DNA of 64,000 nt from Bacillus ndiopicus (GCF_000612805.1 NZ_HG964403.1:186001-250000), one strand, 5' to 3'. Numbered from the stretch's first letter, positions 34,578 through 43,430 are shown. The notes: a model not told the origin generated them from the letters alone. A program made the numbers and translations.

Positions 34578-35383
34578 TTTCTTATCACTCGCAAACCTAG
34601 CCCAATCATTAAATAAAGCAATGTTGTAAAAATACCGGCTGTTGGAGAAACGAAAAATTCCTTACCTTGTGCAATTTGAATATAGCCATCTAGCATCAAT
34701 GGGTTAATTAACGCATCCTCTGTGGCATGCATAAGAACAAGTGGCCAAATACTTCGCGTCATAAAATAAATTTCTGTATACATAATCGTCCAGACAATCA
34801 TTGTTAGAATGCCTATAATGGCAAAGGTTAAACGATTAACAGGAAGTACACTCGCAATATCACTATCTGATAAAAATACGAGAAAATAAGGAATATGCCA
34901 TGCCCCCCAAACACCTCCAACTGTAACATAAAGCCAGAAATCATTTAGCTTAAGCTGTAGCAGTTTACTCGTTAAATAACCCCTCCAAACAGATTCTTCA
35001 AATATATTTTTAATAAATTGAATGAAAAATACGCTAACGAAAGCAGAAGTTATAGCTTGAATATTAAAATTAGAAAAATCTATCCATCCAGTTAGATAGC
35101 CAAATGACAATAACAGAAATGTTGTCATTGGATAAATTAGAAATGCGACAATATACCACTTCCCATTGCCTTTGAAATTTAGCGTTAGGCCCATATCACG
35201 CCAACCGTCGCCAGCGAATGCACGTAAAAAAATCGTTGCAAGTAAAGGTGTAACTAGCCAAATGCCCATTCCTAGTGTGTCACCATTAGGTTGCTCAGGT
35301 ATAAAACGGTCAATTACCACACCAAGCCAGCCACAAAGTAAAGCAACTACAACAAAGATGATGATATTTCTTTTCGTTTGCAT
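34565..35383 (-). CDS. CPBP-family intramembrane protease-like protein
   Basis: A 272-residue protein with about eight helices. The glutamate motif EESVWRGYLTSKLL (near 128) and the second motif GGVWGAWHIPYF (near 155) are the CPBP signature, and a third motif VLMHATEDAL supplies the last His. ATG follows AGGAGG. It is co-transcribed with the upstream TetR regulator (5-bp gap). Substrate unknown. Confidence 0.85.
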   Translation of the reverse strand: MQTKRNIIIFVVVALLCGWLGVVIDRFIPEQPNGDTLGMGIWLVTPLLATIFLRAFAGDGWRDMGLTLNFKGNGKWYIVAFLIYPMTTFLLLSFGYLTGWIDFSNFNIQAITSAFVSVFFIQFIKNIFEESVWRGYLTSKLLQLKLNDFWLYVTVGGVWGAWHIPYFLVFLSDSDIASVLPVNRLTFAIIGILTMIVWTIMYTEIYFMTRSIWPLVLMHATEDALINPLMLDGYIQIAQGKEFFVSPTAGIFTTLLYLMIGLGLRVIRKKST

Positions 35384-35388
35384 TTTAT

Positions 35389-35964
35389 TTACCTCCTAAT
35401 AATGTCGATAATCCATTTTGCATCGGGACAAGGGGCGTTAGGATGTAAGGCGATATGCTGAGCGATCCCTTGTAAGGAATTCCAAAAGGCAATAGACAAT
35501 GCTTGCGGGTTACCATCCTTTATTTCGTTTAAGCGTTGACCTTCTTCTATAAGTGAGACGCTTTTGGCGATTAATTTATCTGCCTCATCCAGCATTACTC
35601 TGATATCTGAAGGCAAAGTATCTAAATGCTGCGCATTTTCCATTAACACAAACATTTTAGCTGCAAAAGGGTTGGCGCTAATTGTTTGGAAAATGTCTTC
35701 AGCAATTAATTGAAAAATAGTCAATGGTGATGATGTTTCAAAATGTAGCTCCATTTTCAATTTTTCACTGCCGATTCGGATAAGTGTTTCGTATAATTTC
35801 TCTTTTGACTCAAAATAATGGAAAAGCAGCCCCATACTCATATTTGCTGCCTTTGCAATATCAGCAATTTTTGTTTCTCCGTAGCCTTTGCGAATAAATA
35901 AATCTAAAGCAGCCTGTAAAATAAGTTGTCGTCTTTGTTCTTTTTGTTGTTGTCTACTATTCAT
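35389..35964 (-). CDS. TetR/AcrR-family transcriptional regulator
   Basis: A 191-residue repressor. The helix-turn-helix is at about 25-45 (KIADIAKAANMSMGLLFHYFESKEKLY). The ligand-binding domain is helical. A perfect 9-bp inverted repeat lies 28 bp upstream over a TATAAT box, so autoregulation with the CPBP gene is likely. Confidence 0.92.
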   Translation of the reverse strand: MNSRQQQKEQRRQLILQAALDLFIRKGYGETKIADIAKAANMSMGLLFHYFESKEKLYETLIRIGSEKLKMELHFETSSPLTIFQLIAEDIFQTISANPFAAKMFVLMENAQHLDTLPSDIRVMLDEADKLIAKSVSLIEEGQRLNEIKDGNPQALSIAFWNSLQGIAQHIALHPNAPCPDAKWIIDIIRR

Positions 35965-35991
35965 ATTGATACATCCTTTATTGAATTTGTT

Positions 35992-36015
35992 TTCATTGAA
36001 ATTATATTCAATGAA
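35992..36015. promoter_or_regulatory. TetR operator overlapping the -10 box
   Basis: TTCATTGAA-N6-TTCAATGAA, perfect 9-bp arms. On the minus strand TATAAT lies inside it, so binding would block the TetR/CPBP promoter. Confidence 0.75.
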
Positions 36016-36232
36016 ATGAACGCGAATTCCTTCTTAATGCCATAAAAATTTTTGAAAAAGGGTATAAGGATTTTTGAATAGAGGTATAACTTGACGAAGA
36101 GGGCATACATAATTTGTAGGTGACATGGAAGCTTACACAATTGTAAGGAAATTGAAAGTAAATACGATAGAGCGTAAGGAACAATTTTGCGAAAATGAGG
36201 TTAATGAAGCAGACCGAACGGAGGCAATAACA

Positions 36233-36781
36233 ATGAATGAAATGTTAACGAAAGTTTATGATGAATATAATCGATATATATACCACCTTTGCTTAAAGCT
36301 TACACGCAACACACTTGAGGCGGAAGATTTAATGCAAGAAGTGTGGGTGAAAGTGGTACGTTATGAAGCAACGATTGAACAAGTTGATCATGTAAAAGCA
36401 TGGCTAACAACAATTGCAATGAATACATTCCGCGACCGCTATCGCAAAAATGTAAGACGCAGTAAGTACATGATGAATCAACCTGAACAATTAGACGTTC
36501 CGATTTTAGATTTGGTTCCCAACAATGAAGTTTCTACAGAAGAGCAAGTAGAGAAAGTAGAGATTACGAAGATTGTTCAAGAGAAAATGCACGAGCTTGA
36601 TGCCATTTATCAAAAAACATTATGGTATTTCTATGTAGACCAATATTCATTAGCAGAGATTTCAACATTAATGAAGGTGTCAATTGGTACTGTAAAATCA
36701 CGTTTATTCCGTGCGAAGGCGCGCTTAAAAGAAATGCTTTTAGCGGATCATAAACTTGCAGATGTCGTCCTACCAGCTTAA
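36233..36781 (+). CDS. ECF RNA polymerase sigma factor
   Basis: A 182-residue group-4 sigma factor. Region 2 is at about 5-75 (CLKLTRNTLEAEDLMQEVWVKV, then WLTTIAMNTFRDRYRK). Region 4 is at about 115-165 (YSLAEISTLMKVSIGTVKSRLFRAKARLKE). ATG 36233 is chosen because GGAGG lies 8 nt before it; the frame opens 36 codons earlier with no site. A terminator directly follows the stop, so no anti-sigma gene is linked. Confidence 0.92.
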   Translation: MNEMLTKVYDEYNRYIYHLCLKLTRNTLEAEDLMQEVWVKVVRYEATIEQVDHVKAWLTTIAMNTFRDRYRKNVRRSKYMMNQPEQLDVPILDLVPNNEVSTEEQVEKVEITKIVQEKMHELDAIYQKTLWYFYVDQYSLAEISTLMKVSIGTVKSRLFRAKARLKEMLLADHKLADVVLPA

Positions 36782-36800
36782 AAGGGTAGGGCGGTTTTTT
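36766..36800 (+). terminator. Terminator of the ECF sigma gene
   Basis: CGTCCTACC with GGTAGGGCG, then TTTTTT. The stem's left arm is inside the last codons of the gene. Confidence 0.8.
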
Positions 36801-36827
36801 GTGGTTAAACTTGGGTTCTGAGATGCA

Positions 36828-36890
36828 ACGTGGAATAAAACTAAAAAAACGTGGAATAAATCTCTAAAAACGTGGAATAAACCTGCAATT
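36828..36890. repeat. Three-copy 21-bp tandem array, ACGTGGAATAAA core
   Basis: The 12-base core ACGTGGAATAAA starts at 36828, 36849 and 36870, exactly 21 bp apart, with unlike 9-base fillers. The same core recurs at 52580-52663. It lies between the sigma gene terminator and the MarR gene terminator. Confidence 0.9.
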
Positions 36891-36910
36891 CAATAAAATA
36901 TAGTGAGACG

Positions 36911-36964
36911 ATAGCAAAAAACACTAACGGAAAAGTAGACAAAATCTGCTTTCCCATTAGTGTT
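36911..36964 (-). terminator. Terminator of the spx-like/marR operon
   Basis: Arms AACACTAA / TTAGTGTT with inner pairing (AGTAGA/TCTGCT). On the minus strand a six-T run follows. Confidence 0.8.
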
Positions 36965-37391
36965 ATTTAAAGTTAGCGCATTTTATAAAGATTTGGCGCA
37001 AGTTTTCGATTTCTTCCTCTGTGAGCATACCGAAAAGCTGATGAATTAATGTGTTTACTTGCTCACGCGATTCATTTAAAACCTCTCTGCCGGACTCTGT
37101 AATCGTAATTTGAGAGGCGCGGCGATCGTTTTCGTTTTGTGCTTTTTCGATAAAGCCGGATTTTAGAAGCTTTGTCGTTAATACCGTAACGCCACCTGTT
37201 GTCACTTTTAAATGCTCAGCAATGGCAGAAGGGCGCTTTGGACCTTCATTTGCTAAAAAATCTAATATTAAAATATGTGATTTCGAAAAACCAAGCTCAT
37301 TTAAGCTGTTCCATTCATTGGCAATTCTACGTTCTAAGGCAGCTACTGCTTCGAAAAGCGGTGTTAAATGCTCATGTTTATAATCACCCAT
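36963..37391 (-). CDS. MarR-family transcriptional regulator
   Basis: A 142-residue regulator with a winged helix at about 45-105 (KRPSAIAEHLKVTTGGVTVLTTKLLKSGFIEK, then NDRRASQITITESG). ATG 37391 follows GGAG by 9 nt. It sits 42 bp after the Spx-like gene in the same direction. Two near-palindromes before that gene suit a MarR dimer, so the pair is probably self-regulated. No Cys pair for redox sensing is seen. Confidence 0.9.
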   Translation of the reverse strand: MGDYKHEHLTPLFEAVAALERRIANEWNSLNELGFSKSHILILDFLANEGPKRPSAIAEHLKVTTGGVTVLTTKLLKSGFIEKAQNENDRRASQITITESGREVLNESREQVNTLIHQLFGMLTEEEIENLRQIFIKCANFK

Positions 37392-37433
37392 GTTTGTCAT
37401 CTCCAAATTTTCTTTCATACAAAAAAAGGCGAC

Positions 37434-37835
37434 TTATTCAACCGCCAATTTTTGTAAAGCATTCAGCTCAAACGCACGTACTTTACGTGGGATGAAGCGA
37501 CGAATATCCATTTCATTATAACCGACTTGAATACGTTTTTCATCGAGTAAAATAGGACTACGCAACATACGTGGGTATTTTTGAATTAATGTATAAAGCT
37601 CCTGGATAGAAAGCTGCTCGATATCGATATCAAGGTTTTTGAAGTCATTTGAGTTTGTTGCAATAATTTCGTCTGTTCCATCTTCAGTCATGCTTAAAAT
37701 ATTTTTAAACTCAGCTAATGTTAAAGGCTGAGAAGTAATGCGTTTCTCATTGTATGAAATATTGTTTTCGTTTAACCATTTTAATGCTTTTCGTGATGAG
37801 GAACAGCTTGATTGAGTATAAATTGTTACTGACAT
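37434..37835 (-). CDS. Spx/ArsC-family protein with a CxxS active site
   Basis: A 133-residue thioredoxin-fold protein. The Spx features are clear: RSPILLDEKRIQVGYNE near 92-108 and IRRFIPRKVR just after, which in Spx contact the RNA polymerase alpha subunit region. The redox switch is changed: Cys11 is followed by Ser-Ser-Ser14, so the second Cys of CxxC is missing. It may be insensitive to disulfide stress, or act as a constitutive paralogue. AGAGAGGA precedes ATG. It is the first gene of an operon with MarR. Confidence 0.85.
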   Translation of the reverse strand: MSVTIYTQSSCSSSRKALKWLNENNISYNEKRITSQPLTLAEFKNILSMTEDGTDEIIATNSNDFKNLDIDIEQLSIQELYTLIQKYPRMLRSPILLDEKRIQVGYNEMDIRRFIPRKVRAFELNALQKLAVE

Positions 37836-37866
37836 ATTGAATTCCTCTCTTCCTTTACATTGGTAA

Positions 37867-37920
37867 CTTACTTGTAAGGTAATTATTTATATTTATATCT
37901 TACAACTAAGTTAATTGTAA
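37867..37920. promoter_or_regulatory. Two palindromic operators upstream of the spx-like/marR operon
   Basis: CTTACTTGTAAG (37867-37878) and a 21-bp near-palindrome with TTACAA...TTGTAA ends (37900-37920; nine of ten pairs match). They are 33 bp apart, start to start, in the promoter region and share TTAC/GTAA half sites. A MarR-type repressor is the obvious candidate. Confidence 0.65.
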
Positions 37921-38124
37921 TGCAATTGTTTTTTTAGTTTTTTTTATTTATGAAAGCGGCTGTCTACTTTATGGTGGATGAATGATTTTTCTTCTCTATC
38001 CTATATACATAATAACTAGTATTAGCCTTTTATTACCTAATTAATGTATACCCGCTTTGTTATTAATATATACGTCAAAAGAATAAAAAAGTTTCATAGA
38101 ATTTGAAAAAAATTGGGGGAGAAA
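37921..38124. other. Non-coding gap, nothing recognised
   Basis: AT-rich sequence between the operators and the ABC-F terminator. I see no ribosome binding site with a frame longer than about 11 codons, no repeat unit of the arrays found elsewhere, and no clear hairpin. Confidence 0.5.
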
Positions 38125-38164
38125 GCAAAAAAAGCTGTGGCAAAATCTAATCTTGCCAACAGCT
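38125..38164 (-). terminator. Terminator of the ABC-F gene
   Basis: On the minus strand AGCTGTTGGCAA pairs with TTGCCACAGCT (one bulge), followed by a seven-T run. Confidence 0.85.
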
Positions 38165-38171
38165 CTGCTAA

Positions 38172-39746
38172 TTATTCCTCTTCTAATTCAATTGTGCGAC
38201 CAGTTGTGAACCAATCTTGTACGTTCCAAGTTTTTGTGACAAGTCCTTCATAAAAATCAGGTTCGTGTGATACGAGAACGATTGTACCTTTGAATTCCTT
38301 CATTGCGCGTTTTAATTCTTCCTTGGCATCGACATCTAAATGGTTTGTCGGTTCGTCAAAGATTAACCAGTTTGCTTCATTCATCATAAGCTTGCATAGG
38401 CGCACCTTTGCTTGCTCGCCCCCTGATAGTGAATTAAGTGGGCGTGTTATATGCTCTGTTTTCAATCCTGCGCGGGCAAGCGCTGCACGTACTTGGGCTT
38501 GCTCCATTGATGGGAAGGCATTCCATACATCGTCAATTGGCGTTATTTTGTCAGCTTTTACTTCTTGCTCAAAGTAAGAAGGGTATAAATAATCGCCTCG
38601 AATAACTTTTCCACCTAATGGATTAATTTTACCTAGCATTGTTTTTAATAATGTAGATTTACCCACACCGTTCATACCAACAAGCGCGATTTTTTCTCCA
38701 CGCTCAATTTGGAATGTTAATGGTGGTAGTAAAGGTTTGTCATAACCGATTAGCAGGTTTTCTGCTTCTACTACATAACGGCTTGAGGAACGTGCTTCTT
38801 TAAAGCCAAACTCAGGCTTCACTGCTGTTTCAGGGCGGTCGATGCGCTCAAGACGATCAAGTTGCTTCGCACGCGATTTTGCACGACCTGTTGTTGAGTA
38901 GCGCGCTTTATTTTTAGCGATAAATTCCTCTTGTTTTTTAATAAATTCCTGCTGCTTTTCGTATGCATCAATATGCTGGCGTTTATTAATTTCAGCAAGC
39001 TCTAAAAACTTCTCATACGTAGCAGTATAACGGTTCATTTTCGAAAACTCTAAATGGAAAATTACATCGACAACCTCGTTCATAAACTCTGTATCATGCG
39101 AAATTAATAAAAAGGCATATGGGTAACCTTTTAAATAGTTTTTTAGCCAAGTCACATGTTCTTCATCTAAATAGTTTGTAGGCTCATCTAGTAATAATAC
39201 TTTTGGCTTTTCTAAAAGTAATTTTGCAAGCAACACTTTTGTACGTTGACCACCAGAAAGTGCAGCAACGTCACGCTCTAGGCCAATTGCATCTAAGCCA
39301 AGACCACGTGCTACCTCTTCAATTTTCATATCTAACGTATAAAAATCTCCTGCATCAAGTGCATCCTGCACCTCAGCCATATCTTCAAGTAGTTTTTCTA
39401 ACTCTTCAGGTGTTGCATCTGCCATTTTAGCAGTAATTTCGTTCAGCTCTTCCTCTTTTTTATAAAGCGGTAAAAAAGCATCTCGTAGCACATCACGCAT
39501 TGTACGTCCTGCTGTTAATACAGCATGTTGATCTAAATAGCCATAATGCGTGTTTGGCAGCCATTCCACTTTTCCTGCATCGTGGATTTGTTGCCCTGTA
39601 ATAATGCCCATTAATGTAGATTTACCTACACCATTTGCGCCAACAAGACCTATATGGTCACCTTCAACAATACGGAATGACACATCTTTAAAAAGTGTGC
39701 GGTCGCCAAATGAGTGCTCTAAATTTTCAACTGTTAATATTGCCAT
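38172..39746 (-). CDS. ABC-F family ATPase (YfmM-like)
   Basis: About 524 residues with two ATPase domains and no membrane segment, the ABC-F layout of ribosome-associated translation factors. Walker A motifs are GANGVGKST and GMNGVGKST. Signatures are ALSGGQRTKV and SLSGGEQAKV, and Walker B motifs are LLLDEPTNYLD and LIFDEPTNHLD. The linker (about 235-310) is basic and helical, as needed to reach the ribosomal E/P site. Best match in memory is B. subtilis YfmM. ATG 39746 follows GGAGG by 7 nt. A role in antibiotic resistance cannot be assumed. Confidence 0.9.
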   Translation of the reverse strand: MAILTVENLEHSFGDRTLFKDVSFRIVEGDHIGLVGANGVGKSTLMGIITGQQIHDAGKVEWLPNTHYGYLDQHAVLTAGRTMRDVLRDAFLPLYKKEEELNEITAKMADATPEELEKLLEDMAEVQDALDAGDFYTLDMKIEEVARGLGLDAIGLERDVAALSGGQRTKVLLAKLLLEKPKVLLLDEPTNYLDEEHVTWLKNYLKGYPYAFLLISHDTEFMNEVVDVIFHLEFSKMNRYTATYEKFLELAEINKRQHIDAYEKQQEFIKKQEEFIAKNKARYSTTGRAKSRAKQLDRLERIDRPETAVKPEFGFKEARSSSRYVVEAENLLIGYDKPLLPPLTFQIERGEKIALVGMNGVGKSTLLKTMLGKINPLGGKVIRGDYLYPSYFEQEVKADKITPIDDVWNAFPSMEQAQVRAALARAGLKTEHITRPLNSLSGGEQAKVRLCKLMMNEANWLIFDEPTNHLDVDAKEELKRAMKEFKGTIVLVSHEPDFYEGLVTKTWNVQDWFTTGRTIELEEE

Positions 39747-39774
39747 ATTCATTCCTCCGATAATTATTATGCAA

Positions 39775-39806
39775 AGAAAAAACTCGCGGGCTTACAACGC
39801 CGCGAG
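39775..39806 (-). terminator. Terminator of the SE1832-like gene
   Basis: CTCGCGG / CCGCGAG with a 10-nt loop and TTTTTT on the minus strand. The stem overlaps the last codons of the gene. Confidence 0.8.
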
Positions 39807-39977
39807 CTGTTTATTCAGTTCTGCAAGTCGTGCTTCCATATTTTCTAGGCGCGTTAGAGCTTGCTTTACAGAGCCTTCATGACCTAATGACTCAAGTTTC
39901 TCCATATCACCTTGTAAATTAACATAATCCATTTTTAGTTCCGCAATTTCCTGCTGTATTTGAGCTTTTGTTAGCAT
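39792..39977 (-). CDS. SE1832-family small coiled-coil protein
   Basis: A 61-residue, fully helical protein with heptad spacing (IQQEIAELKMDYVNLQGDMEKLES, then RLENMEARLAELNKQLAAL). It matches the small SE1832 family of Bacillales in length and pattern. No function is known. ATG 39977 follows AGGTAGG; an upstream in-frame ATG (39998) is less likely. It has its own terminator. Confidence 0.75.
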   Translation of the reverse strand: MLTKAQIQQEIAELKMDYVNLQGDMEKLESLGHEGSVKQALTRLENMEARLAELNKQLAAL

Positions 39978-40039
39978 GGATATACAACCTACCTTCAATA
40001 TTTGCTATCGTAAATTATAGCATAGAAAAAGCTATACAC

Positions 40040-41056
40040 TCAAATATGGATTATTTCATGACGTGCATACGCCAAATCTAGGAGAATCTGCTTTAACGCT
40101 TCATTGCTTGAGCGTAAATCGAGTGTACGCTGCTTATGAATCGCGCGTTCGCGTCGTGCTTCGTGCAAGACAAATTCCATAACTGCATTTTGAATCGTCG
40201 ATTGCTTCATTTTACGTCCAAGACCTAAATGAACGAAGCCATTATGCTCACGATTTAAATTATTTGTTAGTTCGCGTTCATTTTGCGCTGCTGTAATACA
40301 TGGAATGCCGACTGTGGCGATTTTATAAGGAGTGTAATTAGCGTTACAAACAACGATATCAGCAGTAGGAAGTAGTGATAAAAGGGCATTTGGATGCTGG
40401 TGAATAGAAGTGTGGCGGCGGCTTAATACCATCATTTGTAGATCTTCTACAGAGTGACGGTAGTTTTCATCGATAGCAACAGAAATTTTTAGTGGAATGT
40501 GTAGTTGTGTGAGATGGCGCAAAGTGCGATAAGTTAAATTATGCTCATCGCCATCCTCAAATGCAATGACGATATGTGGTAAATCATTTTCTAGCTTGTC
40601 CTCAAAGGCGATTTGTAGCAATTCACTCGGCGCAGCAAAGGCAAAATTGCCAATAAGCATATTTGTTGGAATCATTTCTTGCGTTTCTTCACGCAATGCA
40701 ACGATATGACAATCAGCAACCGTCGCTCCTTCACCACGATCATCAAAATGCACAAGTGTATGGCAATGTGATTTGAGTAACTGTGCCTGCTCTACAGTAG
40801 AATCATTGCCGTCGTAAATAATTAAATCAAAATGTTGTTGTGCTAGTTTGCTTGCTAGCTCATTATAGTTTTTGAAAATGGTAGTAGAATCATTTAGCAG
40901 CTCTAAAATGTGAGTATCTTTCCCCTTCAGAAAAATTGAAATATGCTCTGCTGCTAACAGATCATGCATAATCGCTGTTCTTTCAAAAGGATAATAACCT
41001 TTCCACTCACTATATTCTAAAATGAAGGCGATATTTTTTCGTTGTTCATTTTGCAT
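40040..41056 (-). CDS. PseG/SpsG-like GT-B fold protein
   Basis: A 338-residue soluble protein. The C-terminal half resembles the donor-binding part of nucleotide-sugar hydrolases of the PseG/SpsG type: LLSLLPTADIVVCNANYTPYKIATVGIPCITAAQNERE is the ADivI..gG...E pattern, followed by a helical tail. The N-terminal half contains LVHFDDRGEGATVADCHIV. SpsG acts in spore coat polysaccharide synthesis and PseG in pseudaminic acid synthesis. No other sugar genes are nearby, so its pathway is open. Fold assignment is fairly safe, function is not. Confidence 0.55.
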   Translation of the reverse strand: MQNEQRKNIAFILEYSEWKGYYPFERTAIMHDLLAAEHISIFLKGKDTHILELLNDSTTIFKNYNELASKLAQQHFDLIIYDGNDSTVEQAQLLKSHCHTLVHFDDRGEGATVADCHIVALREETQEMIPTNMLIGNFAFAAPSELLQIAFEDKLENDLPHIVIAFEDGDEHNLTYRTLRHLTQLHIPLKISVAIDENYRHSVEDLQMMVLSRRHTSIHQHPNALLSLLPTADIVVCNANYTPYKIATVGIPCITAAQNERELTNNLNREHNGFVHLGLGRKMKQSTIQNAVMEFVLHEARRERAIHKQRTLDLRSSNEALKQILLDLAYARHEIIHI

Positions 41057-41156
41057 AGCTTATCCCATCCTTTCTCGTTTCTACATAAAATATGGTGAAA
41101 TTTCCTGAAGTATGTGTGAAAATTAAAAGAATAGGAGAAAAAGAGGGGGATTACTC

Positions 41157-41972
41157 ATGGCTATGCGCTCAGCTATCGTTGTAGGTGCAACTGGATTAGT
41201 CGGTTCAGAGCTTGTAAAACTATTATGTGAGAGTGATGAATACGTAGCAGTGACGGTTATTGCGCGCAGATCGTTAGATTACTCGCATCCTAAATTAATT
41301 GTGCGAATACGAGAATTTGATGAGCTTGCGGAAAGTGATATGGAATTTGCACACGAAATATTTTGCTGTTTAGGTACAACGATAAAAAAAGCTGGTTCGC
41401 GTGAAATATTTGAAAAAATTGACGTTGAGTATCCAGTACAAATTGCGGCGATGGCGAAAAACCGCGGCATTCAACATATGATTGTTATATCAGCAATGGG
41501 TGCCAACGAAAAATCCTTTGCATACTATAATCGAGTGAAGGGCAAACTGGAAAAAGAACTGATTGATATTGATTTGCCACAGCTGTCCATTGTTCGTCCA
41601 TCATTACTTGTTGGTAATCGCTCAGAATTCCGACCGGGAGAGAAAATGGGTGAAGCAGTATTGAAAATATTGAATCCATTACTAATAGGACCTCTTAAGC
41701 TTTATCGTTCTATTGAAGCAAAGCAGGTAGCGCTTGCGATGATGGTCATTGCGGTACACGGCAAGGATTCGAAGGTAGCCGTTTATCCTTCAAGTGAGCT
41801 TGCGCAAATGGCGATGCCAGAGCAAGAGGAGGAAGCGGAAGTAAGGCGTGAGGATTTGTTTAATTGGGATAAGCTAAAATCAAATGAGATTAAGCCATTG
41901 AATGAGGAGCTGACTTTCGATAAATCTAAAATGGAGCAATACAAGGTGAAGCAGGATACGCCAAAAGACTGA
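41157..41972 (+). CDS. Atypical short-chain dehydrogenase (NAD(P)H-binding, TIP30-like)
   Basis: A 271-residue protein with the Rossmann motif VVGATGLVGSELVKLL at 8-23, CCLGTTIKKAGS near 77 and the YNRVKGKLEKEL segment that holds the YxxxK pair. SIVRPSLLVGNRSEFR follows. The TIP30/HTATIP2-like and YwnB-like families look like this. The C-terminal 40 residues are charged and disordered-looking. Substrate unknown. Start ATG 41157 has GAGGGGG upstream. Confidence 0.85.
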   Translation: MAMRSAIVVGATGLVGSELVKLLCESDEYVAVTVIARRSLDYSHPKLIVRIREFDELAESDMEFAHEIFCCLGTTIKKAGSREIFEKIDVEYPVQIAAMAKNRGIQHMIVISAMGANEKSFAYYNRVKGKLEKELIDIDLPQLSIVRPSLLVGNRSEFRPGEKMGEAVLKILNPLLIGPLKLYRSIEAKQVALAMMVIAVHGKDSKVAVYPSSELAQMAMPEQEEEAEVRREDLFNWDKLKSNEIKPLNEELTFDKSKMEQYKVKQDTPKD

Positions 41973-42080
41973 AATTATATTTTTCTAAATCAGTACCCTG
42001 TTCGACAACGTTTGCATCTGCTACAATAGGTGACGAAGTAAATACCAATTTGTTAACAAGGAATAGCGGAGGTTTAGAAA

Positions 42081-42635
42081 ATGAAAATTTTACTCGTTGA
42101 CGGTACAGTCTTTGGTCGCAAAACAGGAGCCGTTCTTCAACAAGTTGAAAAATATATTCAAGAATACAACAAAGATTTAAAGCTAGAGCTACTATATTTC
42201 TCGGATTTAAAACATCAAATTTTAGATGGTAGCCCTTTAAATGAAGATATGCAAATGATGATTAAAAAATTTGAAGAAGCGGACGGCTATGTAATTGCTT
42301 CTCCAATTTTCCAAGCATCAATTCCAGGCGTTTTGAAAAATGCTTTTGATATGATTAGTCCAAAAGCGATGCGCTACAAGCCAGTAGCAATGGTAGCGAA
42401 CGGAGGCACATACCAGCATCATTTAGTAATCGAAAATCAGCTAAAGCCAATTTTAGATTATTTCCGCTGCTTAGTAACTCCAAACTACGTTTATACACAC
42501 GCGGATCATTTCGATGCGGACAACAATATTATCGATAATGATGTGCACAACCGCCTACGCGAACTAGCTCGCGTATTTGTGCAATATTGTGAAATGAGCA
42601 AAGATTTATGTAAAGAACCAGTTGATACACCGTAA
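42081..42635 (+). CDS. NADPH-dependent FMN reductase family protein
   Basis: A 184-residue flavodoxin-like protein. The FMN-phosphate loop lies in the first 15 residues (LLVDGTVFGRKTG), and DGYVIASPIFQASIPGVLKNAFDMIS at 69-94 is the family signature. It reduces FMN, quinones or azo compounds with NADPH. The ribosome binding site is GCGGAGG. It stands alone before a terminator. Confidence 0.88.
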   Translation: MKILLVDGTVFGRKTGAVLQQVEKYIQEYNKDLKLELLYFSDLKHQILDGSPLNEDMQMMIKKFEEADGYVIASPIFQASIPGVLKNAFDMISPKAMRYKPVAMVANGGTYQHHLVIENQLKPILDYFRCLVTPNYVYTHADHFDADNNIIDNDVHNRLRELARVFVQYCEMSKDLCKEPVDTP

Positions 42636-42651
42636 TATCGAGCAAATCTGT

Positions 42652-42687
42652 AGAGGGCTGCGAGGGAATTTTCCCTGCAGCTCTTTT
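42652..42687 (+). terminator. Terminator of the FMN reductase gene
   Basis: Nested arms AGGGAA/TTCCCT and GCTGC/GCAGC, then CTCTTTT. The T run is short. Confidence 0.65.
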
Positions 42688-42737
42688 GCTATCTAAGCTA
42701 AAATAGAGAAAAATGATGAAAAGAGAGGGATGAAACA

Positions 42738-43430
42738 ATGAGTAAAATAGAAGCTATTGTATTAAATGAAGAGGATGCGAAAATTGCGGAGGCCTATGGG
42801 GCGGATCGATTAGAATTAGTTTCTGCTATTAATGAAGGTGGCTTAACGCCAAGTTACGGAACAATCAAGCAAGTGGTGAATAGCGTTCATATTCCTGTAA
42901 TGGTTATGGTGCGTCCACATAGTTATAGCTACCAATATAATCAAATAGATTGGGCAGTGATGCAGGAGGATATTCGCATTATTAAGGAGCTTGGTGCTGC
43001 GGGTATCGTATTTGGCGCATTAACTACAGAGCAAGCAATTGATTACGATATGTTAGCAAAGGTAATAGGGGAAATTGGCGACTTATCAATTACATTTCAT
43101 CGTGCTATTGATGAGGCGAATACGTTCGACTTATATAAATCGCTATGTCAATCACCATATCGAATTAATCAAGTATTAACGTCTGGCGGGCAGTCCAATG
43201 TAATGCAAGGGCAATCGACAATTCAAGCCTTAATACAGCACTCTTCAGAGCAATTAAATCGACCTATAATTATGCCTGGCTCAGGGCTCAATGCAGAAAA
43301 TATTACAGATATCCATGAGGCATTGCAGGCACAGTTTTACCATTTCGGCTCAGGAATTAGAAAAGAGAGGGATTTTGCGCAATCGATTGACCCAAGAGCA
43401 TTGGTACAAATAAAAAAAATACTTAACTGA
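42738..43430 (+). CDS. cutC: Copper homeostasis protein CutC family
   Basis: A 230-residue TIM-barrel protein. GADRLELVSAINEGGLTPSYG (21-41), VMVRPH (55-60), GIVFGAL (92-98) and TFHRAIDE (115-122) are the CutC blocks; the end VLTSGG and GSGLNAENI complete the barrel. The family was linked to copper tolerance in E. coli but its reaction is not known. GAGAGGGATG precedes the start. Confidence 0.93.
   Translation: MSKIEAIVLNEEDAKIAEAYGADRLELVSAINEGGLTPSYGTIKQVVNSVHIPVMVMVRPHSYSYQYNQIDWAVMQEDIRIIKELGAAGIVFGALTTEQAIDYDMLAKVIGEIGDLSITFHRAIDEANTFDLYKSLCQSPYRINQVLTSGGQSNVMQGQSTIQALIQHSSEQLNRPIIMPGSGLNAENITDIHEALQAQFYHFGSGIRKERDFAQSIDPRALVQIKKILN

Noticed and set aside
36113..36232. Long N-terminus of the ECF sigma factor from 36125
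   Set aside because: No ribosome binding site at 36125; GGAGG precedes ATG 36233, which gives the usual sigma factor length.
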